Below are positions 13,361 through 24,836 of a stretch of DNA of 64,000 bases, piece after piece. Positions within the stretch are counted from its first letter, which is position 1. Every line of letters begins with the position of its first letter. The notes beneath the pieces were generated by a model. That model made no database searches and had not been told where the DNA came from. It was given only the letters and a program-made list of their open reading frames with translations. Origin of the DNA: Anastatus disparis (Eukaryota > Arthropoda > Insecta > Hymenoptera > Eupelmidae). The translations under genes were made by a program, and so were the position numbers. The stretch lies in the NCBI GenBank assembly GCA_017163975.1, contig JAFFSR010000251.1, forward strand, positions 8,556,001 to 8,620,000, given 5' to 3'.

Positions 13361-13405
<45 letters not shown>
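13361..13405. repeat. (TA)n microsatellite
   Basis: An uninterrupted TA dinucleotide run of 45 bp in intergenic DNA. Shorter TA runs occur at about 24538-24560 and 37792-37816. Confidence 0.95.
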
Positions 13406-13407
<2 letters not shown>

Positions 13408-14355
13408 TCAAACACGCACATAGTAAGCAGCGTAGCGTATTCTTGAAGATAGTTTTTTTCGATGCGTAGTCCAATGCCGCAGAAGTATGAAATACATGCC
13501 TGCAGAATATGTCGCACGCGCGCATACTGATGTTATATAGCTAGTTTGCCGGCATTCCGCCCTCTTTTTTACCCTTTCCCTATTACTTTATGCGGAATAA
13601 AGTTTAATACTGAGCTTTTTTCATTATTTCAGAGAAATATATTATTTGAAATAATTTTTTCATATAAGTTTTTTATTATTAAATTTTATTTTCCTTTTTT
13701 TAATACAAAATAAAAATTTTTTTATAAAATATTTATAGTTTTTATGTTTTTTATTTAATATATTCATTATATATTTATATTATTACGATTTCCTAGAAAA
13801 GGATGTTTTTTGCTTGGTACTATTTTGGAATAATAATAATTTTAAATCTTATCTACATTATTTAATATTTAATTTTTTTAAATAATGAATGATACAATAT
13901 AATACATTATTTAGAAATAAAATTTACATATTTTTTGAAGTATACATCCTTTTTTAGAATATATTTCATTTTGGAGCAATTTAGAACTCCACTTTTCAAA
14001 CCTTCTGTTATCATGTCATCATGTTATAAAAATTGTTTTAAACACGCAAGCAAGCGCATATGTATATGTGTATATTATATGTAATATGAACATTATTAAC
14101 AATAAGTTCTGGAAGAAAAAGAACGAATGGTATAATGGAAAAAATTGTCGATAAAATACAAAATTAAATGATCTGCAATATTTCTGCGAATGGCCAGTAG
14201 ATAGCGAAAGTTCACGATCAGAATTGTATTTCTCAGACCCCACATAAAGTATTCAAATAAAGTGGGGAAATGAGATTGATAACTATTATAATAATGTTGA
14301 TAAAAAGAGAAAAGAACACAAGATAATTTCTTAGCTTTCATTTACATCTGGTCTG

Positions 14356-14400
14356 ATGTAAGATCGACGCGATCATAATCAATTATGATCTGTCTTACAT
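14356..14400. repeat. 45-bp imperfect palindrome upstream of HIBCH
   Basis: Outer arms ATGTAAGA (14356) and TCTTACAT (ending 14400) enclose an inner near-perfect palindrome GATCATAAT-CA-ATTATGATC (14371-14390). It lies about 180 bp before the HIBCH start codon. It could be a cruciform-prone site, a dimeric factor site or the remnant of a small foldback element. Confidence 0.55.
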
Positions 14401-14576
14401 TTAGAAGCAAGTTTTATTTATGTTGATTTGAACTTTATAACCTATCTACATTAACCGATCATTTTATATTTGGAGAAAGAACCACGTGAATTTATATTAT
14501 AGGATTAATTAACATAATCAGTGAAATCTTAAGTGAAGTTAGTTTTTTGAACAGCTGTTCGTACATCGGCAAAAAA

Positions 14577-16536
14577 ATGGTAATAAAAAAACATTATTCA
14601 TTGTTTTTATAAATAATTGACTTTATCCATATTATTTGTATATGAATACAATTGTTTTGTGAAAAATCGTCAAGTCATCGCACTGTTAACTAATTCACAA
14701 TTAACATACTGTTCTAACTTTTAGTTTAAAAACGTCACGAGATTGATCTGCACGAGTAAATTACCTGGTGCTCGTTCTTCTATAAAAATGTTTTCTGTTC
14801 AAACTAATACAGGTATATATACAACAGTTATTGCATATATAGACTGCTTACGATAAAATTGAAATATTTAATTAATGAATTAAAATTCATATGTAGTATT
14901 TGAAAACTACTTTAATTACATACAAAATACTGTTTTTATGATAAAATTATTATTAAAAATAAATTAAGCATATTATTATAAACTTTATTTATATTTTAGT
15001 AATTAATGAATTTTTCATTTTTTACAGCAAGTGCTTCTGATGATAATGATGTATTAATACAAGATGTAAGTTACATTTAAAAAATTGAATTTATTTTTAT
15101 AATTTTAAAAACTTATTATAAAATTAGGTTGGAAGCAGTGGCTTAATTGTACTGAATCGTCCAAAAGCTTTAAATGCCTTAAATTTATCTATGGTACAAA
15201 AAATTTATCCCGTTTTAAAAGAATGGGAATCGACAAAAAAATTAGTTATTGTAAAAGGTTCTGGCGATAAAGCATTTTGTGCTGGTGGAGATGTCAAATC
15301 TTTAGTTCAGTCTTTAAGTGAACCAAAAGGAGATAAGCTTGGAAAAGATTTTTTTAGAAATGAATATACGTAAGTTTCAAATTATTTCATAAAAAAATAA
15401 AATTTTTATTATTTGAAATGTAGTGATTTTTATTGAGTATTAAAAATTTTTTTTCAAATTATTCTTTCTGAAGAATTTTTTTACTAATTAAATAATTTTG
15501 TTTTCTTGATTTTTAAAATTTAGTAAGTAGAATTAATTTTTCAGCATGAATCATCTTATTGGTACTTACAAAAAGCCATACATTGCCTTGATTAATGGCA
15601 TAACAATGGGAGGTGGTGTTGGTTTATCTGTTCATGGCAAATACAGAATAGCAACTGAAAAAACATTATTTGCTATGCCAGAAACTGCTATTGGTCTGTT
15701 TCCAGATGTAGGTGGCACTTACTTTTTACCAAGGCTCAAAGGAAAACTTGGATTATTTTTGGGATTAACAGGATATCGATTAAAAGGTACATGATTTTTT
15801 TAAATATACTAGAAATTATAACTTAATTACCGCATTTCTTAAAGGTGTTGATGTTCTACATGCTGGTATTGCAACTCATTACGTTACTTCGGATAAACTT
15901 GAAAACGTAATTCAATCTTTACTCTCAGAAAATGCTAATGTGGATACAGTTTTAAATGAATATCTCCCTAATAATATGAAACAAGAATTCAGTTTATCTC
16001 CCTATATTAAATTAATAAATGAATGCTTTTCTGCACCAACAGTTGAGGAAATCATCAATAAGTAATATATGAATTACTTTAAATTTCAAATAGTAAAAAA
16101 TTTGTTATAAATATTAACAATTTTTTTCTAGACTTCAAGAAAATAAATCTGAATGGACACAAAACATTGTAGAAACACTTAACAAAGTATCTCCTACTGC
16201 TCTCAAAGTGACAAAAAAAGCTATTGAAGAAGGCAGTAAGAAAAATTTGGCAGAATGTTTAACAATGGAATATAGATTAGCATGTGCATGTCTAAATAAA
16301 AACAGTGACTTTGCTGAAGGTAATTTTATCTTTTTTTATTCTAATAACTTATTGTCAATGAAAAAAAAATTAATGTTTTTTTTTATGAATACTTAGGAGT
16401 ACGAGCACTGTTAATAGATAAAGATCAAAATCCAAAATGGAATCCTAAGACATTACAAGAAGTTTCGAATGCTTTTGTGGAGCAGAGATTTGCACCTTTA
16501 CCATCTCGAAGTGATCTAACACTTTCAAAGTTGTAA
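14577..16536 (+). CDS. HIBCH: 3-hydroxyisobutyryl-CoA hydrolase, mitochondrial
   Basis: Eight exons join in phase: 14577-14579 (the ATG alone), 14725-14812, 15028-15065, 15128-15369, 15545-15786, 15845-16061, 16132-16319 and 16397-16536. They give 385 residues, the usual length. The enzyme hydrolyses 3-hydroxyisobutyryl-CoA in mitochondrial valine breakdown. The N-terminus ([20 protein letters not shown]) is basic and lacks acids, like a mitochondrial targeting peptide. Crotonase-fold oxyanion-hole segments are AFCAGGD (about 91-97) and [11 protein letters not shown] (141-151). The catalytic segment [13 protein letters not shown] places Glu170 and Asp178 at the family's active-site positions. 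The initiator codon is the last codon of its exon, directly followed by GTAATA. A downstream in-frame ATG (MFSVQT) would lose the targeting peptide. A poly(A) signal AATAAA lies at 16548. Confidence 0.95.
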
Positions 16537-17827
16537 ATATTGTAAAAAATAAATTTTATATTTTTGTAAAATTTGTTTCTTGTTAAAAATAATTTTTAAT
16601 ATACTTTCCTTTTTAAATATTTAAAATTATTTTGTTAACAAATATAAATAAATTTTTTATATGATTGTTTTATTGTAAAATATGTAAATTAAATGTTTCT
16701 AGTATAAAAACATTGTTTTTATTCATGTAAAACGAACCAAGAAAATAATGCACGTTAAGTACCTTACAACTATTGCAGATGCACAAAGAACATGTCAATC
16801 ATTACTGAATTAACCAATCACACAATCAATATGAAGCATCAGATGACTTTTTACAATAAATTTGCTAATTTGAGTACTTATTCGCATATTCGCTTGTTAG
16901 ACTAACAATAAAAAAATTTGCTAAAAAATAAATCTTACATGGAGAAGAAATCACGGCATAATCAGAAATTACAGATGATAGTTTACCTATCTTTGGAATA
17001 GTTTTTGTAAATGAAGTCAATAAAAGTAAAACAAAATAAAATTTTAATTCAACTATTTGTTTAATATTCTAACTATAATTTTTGCTAGAACCAAAATCCC
17101 AAAATTTTTGGAAAATTGTCTCAAAAAACGCATTTCTTTATTTGCCTTCATATATTTCTAATATAATTGCAATAAATAATGTTGATATACTTAAAAACAG
17201 TAAACAACATTTGATATCACCTAAGTTTCTTGTAGTATCAAAATCATTTGAAAATTTTAATAAAAAATAACATTTACTGATATTAAGAATATGAATACGC
17301 TTATGTAAAATAATAAAATTTTTATATTATTTGTAGACAATTAGACCAATTTACAAATGGTTTGAAACGCGAACAACCTGTTTTTTATAACGACACATGT
17401 AAAGAAATAAGCTGTAAAAATGTCTGGACTTCTTAAATAATTACTTTATTAGCGATTTCATTATCAAAATGTTTTCAACCACTCCTCAGTATGTCACTGT
17501 ACTTACTAAAGTAGACTTTGTAGAATAAAAATTTCAAGGAATTCTATAGAATTCATTTTTTCATTATTGATAAGTATGTCGATTTTAGCGGCTTTAATAC
17601 CACAGGAATAGATCTTATAGCTACAGCTAATTATCACACACAACGTTCCTGCCTTGTGTTTTTTTCTTAAATTCACTGAAACCCTCACCTATTAATTATT
17701 TATAACTTTTTTTTTGTAAAAATTAAATTCATCCTGTCGTACTAACGCCAATATGCAGAATGAACCAGAGTTTTAGAAATTATGAATTACTGGGGAGTTG
17801 AAGTATTCAGATGTCAATTACGTGCAT
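16537..17827. other. Convergent 3' interval between HIBCH and SAR1
   Basis: These 1.29 kb hold the 3' ends of two convergent genes. AATAAA motifs occur at 16548 and again near 16650 for HIBCH; the SAR1 3' UTR is expected to run down from 17827. Short open frames here are AT-rich and show no family features. No RNA gene is seen. Confidence 0.6.
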
Positions 17828-20362
17828 TCAGTCAATGTACTGTGCAAGCCAGCGAAAACCCTCGCCATAGCCTTGCCTCTTCAGTACCGAGCACATAAAT
17901 AGTTCCAATGGGCGGCCGGGAATATCACTGCGTGGAATTTTTCCCTGAAATAAGGAGAAAAAGAAATATGAATTTTCACTAATTACCAGTATAAATAATC
18001 AAACCCTAATTAATTATTACGTTATTAATCTTTGAAAGATTATATTTAGAGAATTCATAACATTTTTTCGTTGATATTCAGATCATTTGTCATAATATTA
18101 AGGTTGTATAAAAGAAAAATATTGATTAAATTGAAATCAATTAAGTAGTTTTAAATTATTATAAAGCACATAGTAATTGAATAAAATAAATTAAGAAAGT
18201 TTTTATAATTAAAATAATTATTAATTATTACTTTCACAAAACAAGATGTATAAAATAAATATACCTTTCCAGTCGTTTGTCCAAAAAGATTGAAGAAATT
18301 CCTAAGTTCATCTTCAGATGCTGCACCAGCCTTATCAATTTTATTACCAAGAACAAGCACCGGACATGCACTCAATTGCTCATCGGTCAGAAGTGAATCC
18401 AATTCTGCTCTGGATTCTGGTAACCGTGATCTATCACTGGCATCTACCAGAAATACTACTGCATCAACTGCAGGAAAGTAATCTTTCCAAACTCTTCTAG
18501 CTATAGTATATAAATAAAATAATTAATTCTCTTTTAGCATTTTCTAGAAAAAAATGTGAAAAATGACTCAATACTAACCTTGAGTGTGACCACCAAGATC
18601 AAAGGTAGTAAACCTCATGTTACCAATAGATAATTCCTCTGATGCTATAACAAAGAAATAAGAACTATTACAAAACATAGGAATCATAAATAAGCTTCTA
18701 TTCTTAACAAAAGCATTTAAATGTGTGTGTCTACTAACTATACCGATTATTTTAAAACATTTTGAAATCTTAGAAATATATTATGGAAGTATAAAATATT
18801 TATTTTTATGAGATTGAAAAAAATAATTATTATTTTAAATTATGCTATGTATATAAATTACACAAGTAGCAAACCAGACTTTAAAACTTCATCATTTTTT
18901 TTTTTTGATAAAACTTATACAAGAGATTATAGCATAACAATCACATAACTTAAAATAAATTAATTTTTTTTATTATTCAATGTTTTCAATGCTAGATATA
19001 TTTGTATATTAATATCGAAGTAATAATTGTAATATTAAAATTAACAGAGTTCTTGATAAACAAAGACTCTCATAAATTTTAATTTATGTAAATAACTTTT
19101 TATTTTAATTTTAATAATAATTATGTTTAAAATAATATATTTTTCAAAAATTATATATTAATTTATTTATTTGTTTCTTTAACAGGATAAATCCCATAAA
19201 TATAAAATATATATCTTTAAAAAAAATCAATTATTAATTTATCACAAATAAAATAAAATAAAAAATATACTGGTTAAGTATCAATATTATTTGCTATGAA
19301 TAGAAATAAACAAAAAAAATGGTTAGTTGATAAGTTAGTTACTTGGATGCAATGTGGGTACATGTTGTGCGAGTCGATCATCTTTAAGCATGTGAAGTAA
19401 CGTTGTTTTTCCTGCATTATCCAATCCAAGAAACAGCAACTTTCCACTCTTCTTCCATAATCCTGAAAAGCAAAAAACACAAGCATCATGCATAAGTTTT
19501 TGAATTTACTTACTAGGTTTAGGAATTTCTAAAGGTTGTATTAAATTCTCAGCAACAGCTGCATTTATTACTGAATGTCGACCAGAATTGGGTAAGCCAA
19601 GAATAGCAAATCTTCCACGACAAACAGGCAGTTGAAAACCTATAGAACTTACATATATCTTGATCTCAAGTTTTCACCAAGATATTGTTATTCTATAATA
19701 CTACCAATATAAAGTTATTAATTTTAATACTTCTTTTTTTTTTTTAATAAAAAAACATGATTTTATTACTTTGTAATTAATTACTAGAACAAATTTAATA
19801 TTTTTTATATTTCATTAATAAAGAAATTCCTTGACATTGCTTGATTTAAGTAATTATAAATCAACTAAAACAGCTATAATAAAAATTTTTCATTTTCTTA
19901 TGAAGCAATGGAATTCGAAATTTAATGTTTTGCTCTATAATGATGACTATAAGTCATTTTATTTCAATCATCTATTTATAATATTATAATTACTAATTGT
20001 ATAAATTTCAAGAAAAATTTATTAAAATTATAAATCTCATTTGAAATAGCAAATAAAATTTAAATTTACTATTAAATCTCATTTTACATAAAAGAAGTCT
20101 TTATTCAAACGTAATTTTCGTAAATATAATATTTAAATAATACAGCTTAGAGATAAAAAATAATCAAAACTATGTTCATAAAGATCATGTTGACCAATTC
20201 TATGAATGCGTAAAATAAACGAATTACGCATTTTGAATGATCACGTAGATACGTAAATGAGCATATATATAGCCAGTTATTCAATCTAAACTTATGTAGA
20301 TGGTGAATATTGTACTTACCGAGGTAGCCCAAAACCCCAGTGAACCAGTCCCAAATAAACAT
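17828..20362 (-). CDS. SAR1: Sar1 small GTPase, COPII coat initiator
   Basis: Canonical exons 20320-20362, 19343-19462, 18579-18644, 18265-18500 and 17828-17944 join in phase to 193 residues, the normal Sar1 length. Sar1 is the Arf-family GTPase that starts COPII vesicle budding at the ER. The N-terminus [15 protein letters not shown] is the amphipathic membrane-inserting helix. G1 is GLDNAGKTT (27-35), switch I contains HPTSEEL, G3 is DLGGH (70-74) and G4 is NKID (129-132). The C-terminus is the typical RWLAQYID. A second exon in the same phase lies at 19514-19639 and is listed separately. A good donor (CG|GTATGT) on the minus strand at 22837/22838 suggests a distant 5' non-coding exon; the acceptor may be just upstream of the ATG. 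That part is inference. Confidence 0.97.
19514..19639 (-). CDS. SAR1: Candidate mutually exclusive Sar1 exon with degenerate P-loop
   Basis: A 126-nt open exon lies between SAR1 coding exons 1 and 2. It has an acceptor (TCTATAG) and a consensus donor (A|GTAAGTAA). Both borders are phase 1, exactly as for the 120-nt P-loop exon at 19343-19462, so it can replace or add to that exon without a frameshift. Its 42 codons have no stop. From the residue before the P-loop strand to the exon end the two translations align ungapped over 33 positions, sharing LGL-N-G and a terminal P. The nucleotide-binding motif differs: GLPNSGRH in place of GLDNAGKT, so the P-loop Lys becomes Arg and the Mg-coordinating Thr becomes His. 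The intervening intron is 51 nt, shorter than usually tolerated, which favours mutual exclusion. I know of no described Sar1 isoform of this kind. Confidence 0.65.
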
Positions 20363-23300
20363 GTTCCAAATCTTAAACTATGTATGCACGTTTGTTACTT
20401 GTTTATGATTCTCTCCGTCCTATCAACTTGGAGAGAGAGAGAGAGAAAGAAAATGAAAAAAACTTAAACTTCTTTTTGAACTCCCCCTTTGGATGACTCT
20501 GCAACAAAAAGACACGTCGTCGAGTTTCTACAATCAAGAAGGTTTTATATATATTGCTTGCCGCACGCGCTCTCTTATTATTTGCATATATATATATATA
20601 CATATATGCACACGAAATTATAAAAATCAAGGCAGATAGAAAATTAAATAGTTACAAAAGCAAGACTTAAGAGAAAGACAGATATATACTAATGGCAGGA
20701 AATCTCGCGATCATTTCACATGTAATATAACATATATGTATATATCGGATCTGACGCGTATCGTGTGTTGTTGATGAAGTAGCAGTAACAGTAACAACGT
20801 TATTATTTTATCTCATAGATATAATTTTATAGATTGGAGCTCTATAGCTCATGCGCGCACATTACCATGTGCGCAAACGAAGTCACATGTGTATGTGTAT
20901 GAAAGAGAGAAGTGTCGATGTTGATTATTATTTTTTATTTGGTTAAACTTCACAGGTGTCAGCATTTAAAAATCATACTGATTTTAATATTATATTAAAA
21001 ATGCATTGTTTCAATTGAAAAAAAATTATTATTTGATTATTATGATAAATAGCATGACAAGTCAATATTTCATAAGTTAAGACATTAGTGTTATCATTTA
21101 TAAATTTCTTTTATTAATGAATTTTACTGTTGATTTCTTTTGTGATATGCTTCTATTACCTTTTTGTAAGATAATATAATTAATTATTTGAGTGCAAGAT
21201 ATTCATTTTTATATATCTTAATTTTTTAACAAAATCATAATTAATAATATAAATTCATTATTAAATTTCTTTAAATTGAATTAGTTCATGAATAAAATCA
21301 TAATTTAAATTTCTCTAAAACCAGTATTTTCTTACAAGTTGTCTCATAAGTTAGAAAGTTATTTCAGCCGATTTTACCAAGAATCATCTTAATGAAATTT
21401 TGAATGCATTACCATAGAAGCTCATCAAAACAATTTCTAGAAAGTTTGTACTTAAAATGAGTAAATTATAAAATTTTTTTTTCAAATGCATTACAACATT
21501 TTTAACATTATTAACATTTAGTTTTTAATAATAAAAAATATAGTTTACATGGATTACAAAAACAAAAAAAAAATTAATTTAAAAAAAATATTTTATTTTG
21601 AATTATTATAGAAACTTTAATCTATCCAAGCTTTAAAACAAAATCACGTACCTTAAATAGTTAAATAATTAGAAATTTCGAAATGCATTAAAACAAAAGA
21701 AATTAAATGGCACGTAAGTATGCGAAGAATTCGACTTCCTATCCCGACTTTAAGTTTGTTTCACACTATTAGCAATGAATTTTTTTCACATTTATAATAA
21801 AATAACGTTAAAGATAACTGAAGCAATTTTCTATATAAGCAAAAGATTATTTACGTAAATGATAATACCGTTAATGAATAATTAAAAAAATGATAAAGCA
21901 AGAATATAACTAGGCAGTACATTACAACCTTGGAATGTTAAGTCTTGTTGGAGTACACGTCAAATTTCCTAAAGACTATCTGTTAGCGACTAAATTTCAG
22001 TCTTTTATCTTTTACGTGAAAATAACTTAAAACATATTTTAGTACAAAAATTTAATTCTTATTTCTCGTGTACACGCGTATGCTAACACGTAGTTAAATA
22101 GAACCAAAAGAGGGGCAAAAAAAATTGATGTTATAGGCAGAAAAATGGCCCCTTCTACTATACATTTGCCCCTCTCTCTTAACTTGCCCACATATTGGTA
22201 CTTTAATTGCCTTATACACGAGAATGACTAAACTCGAAACTCTTAGTTTTATTTTGTATAAAAGTTTAGATTTATATACATGTTACACCAAACTAAACTT
22301 ATTTGTTTATACAAATAAAATACATACTGTCCTGATTTAAGCTAGCAAAAGAATCATCTAACCTAGCAATTTAGCACAAAATCTTATGATAAAACCATAA
22401 ATGCATTAATTTTTACAAAAAAAAATTAAAATATCTAACTTTAACCTACGTTAGTGTTTTAAACTCAACGTTTTTTTCCCAAAATAAAAATAAAAAAAAG
22501 GTATAAACTTTTCTTCTATTTTGTGAAACTTGGGTACAAAGTGGCAGATGGCAAAAATAAAGAGAGAGCTAGGCTAAAGCTGTGCTCCAAAAATATAACA
22601 CACGTTGAATAGGTCTATACGAAAGCGAGTCATCAGAAACAAGAAATGAGAAAGAGATAGAAGCAAGGTTACGCCCGCGCGCGTCCGTCCGTCTACCTAC
22701 AATAGTTTGCCCTTTCAGGAATAAAATTCACAAAATAAAATTCACTTTAATATGATAATATTATAGAAAAATCACACTTTAATTCACGATGTAATGCAAC
22801 GAAATTTAATATTTCGCGCACTCACAAAAACACATACCGTTATTGTAATAGGGGATGTAAGATGTCCAGGAGGAAGAGCCCGTTAACGTTTACAATTTAA
22901 CTTTCCTCCGGGAACTCTCTTAAATTCTGTTGCGGGCTGACAGACGAGCAATCTTCCCCCACGCACACTCATGCACGCTTTTCATTTGCACACTGAAAGT
23001 AATGTAGTACAAATATGTTTCTGTACAAAATTTAAGTCTGATAATGTTGGTACGATTTGCGCTGACGTTTACTTCCGTCAGCCATACTTTAGTCAATGCG
23101 CATTTTTGTGCTGCATCATTAATGGCGCGAATTTTCAACGTTATGCCTTTTTTTATTTTTTTTTAAGCCAGTGGGTTTTTTATTGATGACCAGTTATGAC
23201 TATCTTTTTAAATATAAGCCTGCTCTTTGATTTTATTTTAGATTTTTATCTTTATTCTCAAGGTTTGTAAGAAAAATTCAAAAAGTGTTTCTATGGTATT

Positions 23301-24836
23301 AATGCATTTAAAACAATATAACAATTTTAAATTATTTTAAATTAAAATATTATTAGATGAAATTTGGTCAGTATTCTTACCACGGATGTTAATTTTCAGA
23401 TGTCTGTTTTGTTTAATAATACAATCAACATTGTAATTTTAGATCTAAACAAACTCTGAACATATGATAAATCTTCTTTATAAAAAATTATCTAGAAATC
23501 ACTGCAGGTGTTTTGTTTTACTTCACAAGATAAAAAAAAATATCAGTTTCATTTGTTATAGTATGGGGTCAATCATCTAATTTCAATTATTACAATGATC
23601 AATATATACTTCCACGTTTAAGATTTTTTTGAAAAAAAATTCAGAATTCAGTTAAAAAATCTTAATGTACGTTTTGAAAAAGTTAAAAATGATAAATGTT
23701 TATCTTAAAATGTTCAGTTGGATTGGCTACATCCCATCTGAATTCCAGATCAATTTAGCTGAAATTCGGATGAATCTAAGTGAAATTTAACCAATCCAAC
23801 TCGACATTTTTAACGGAGTTACATCAAATATCAACCAGTCATCAATTTAAAACTTTCTTTACTTAATCTATTATAATATGAATAAAAGACATTAAATAAC
23901 TAAACGAATTTTTATTATAAAAAAATTTTTAAATTATAGTTTAACATAACATTGTTTTTGTTTACATTAAAAAATAATTTGTATAAGACTGTTATCTTAA
24001 CCATCAAATTCAACTGCTGTAGCGGTAAAATGTATACGAAGCAAGTCTACAATCTGAAGTAATCGTTAAATGCTCAAAATGTGATGCTTCCCGTTTATAC
24101 CTTAGTCAGTTCATTCAACGCATAAAGTTAAATTCATTCCGTGTAAATTAATGAATAACTTAATAAAATAAATAAAATAATTATCAATTTAAAAAAAAAA
24201 ATGAAATTTTTAACATATTGTTTATTTTAATATAAGAGACTATAACAATAAAATTGAATAAAGTGTAAAATAAATGAAAAACGAAAACGTACAGTTATAC
24301 TTAATCGAAAAATATAGTGTTGAATTGTTGTAGCCGCGCTGCAGAGCCCTATGGGTACATACAGCTAAGTTCAGAGTACATTTGATCCAGAAGAGGTTGT
24401 TTCTTGTGGCTTGGGCTTGGGCGATGTTTGGTTGAAAAACCGAACTCTGAAAACGAGGGAGGGGAGAAACAGCGGACACATACGCACAGCGTTGTTCCTT
24501 CTATCTCTCTCTTGCACGTACTTAGCGTTCAGTATTGTATATATATATATATATATATACTTTTTCCATTTGAACAAACTCACTGTATCTTTATCTCTCT
24601 CGCACACAGTGTCTCTTTCTCTTTCTATTCATAAACTGAATAGTGTAGTAATATAGAAAAAACCTCGTCTCCGGGCGCAACATTGAAGACGAGGAATATA
24701 GGGTGTTGCAGCGTTGGGGCTCTCCCCCTCTTAAAAAAAAGGAAAAAAAGGATACGAATAAGCAAAAAAGAAGACAAGTTGCGCGCGCGTTGACCCGTCG
24801 TCCGTCCGTCGTCTCTTTTAATTAAAAAAGGCCAAG
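20363..24836. other. Intergenic region between SAR1 and Moira (divergent promoters)
   Basis: These 4.47 kb hold no supportable coding exon. The SAR1 side has GA and TA runs (20430-20600). A CpG-containing block at 22600-22980 carries a minus-strand 5' splice site (ACATAC at 22832-22837 on the plus strand), so it may contain the SAR1 5' non-coding exon and promoter. A small inverted repeat lies at 23708-23810. The segment 24480-24836 is rich in CT and CpG with a (TA) run at 24538 and is the likely Moira promoter and 5' UTR. Confidence 0.55.
23708..23810. repeat. Small inverted-repeat (MITE-like) element
   Basis: Arms of about 20 bp, AAAATGT--AGTTGGATTGG (from 23708) and its reverse complement ending at 23810, flank a loop of about 64 bp that itself has partial self-complementarity (TGAATT/GAATTT, ATCTG/CGGAT). 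The termini are AT-rich. Its size and structure suit a miniature foldback element; the family is unknown. Confidence 0.45.

Larger units (their letters stand above)
11120..14576. other. Intergenic region between eRF3 and HIBCH (divergent promoters)
   Basis: These 3.46 kb hold no supportable coding exon. The part next to eRF3 (11120-12340) is CpG-containing and rich in CT/CA/GA runs, as expected of an eRF3 promoter and 5' UTR. The middle (12350-13200) is AT-rich. A (TA)n microsatellite lies at 13361-13405 and a palindrome at 14356-14400. The part next to HIBCH includes CACGTG at about 14484 and CAGCTG at about 14553, both E-box-type hexamers. Open frames in the 11290-12340 and 13230-14340 stretches look like low-complexity chance frames. 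Confidence 0.6.
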
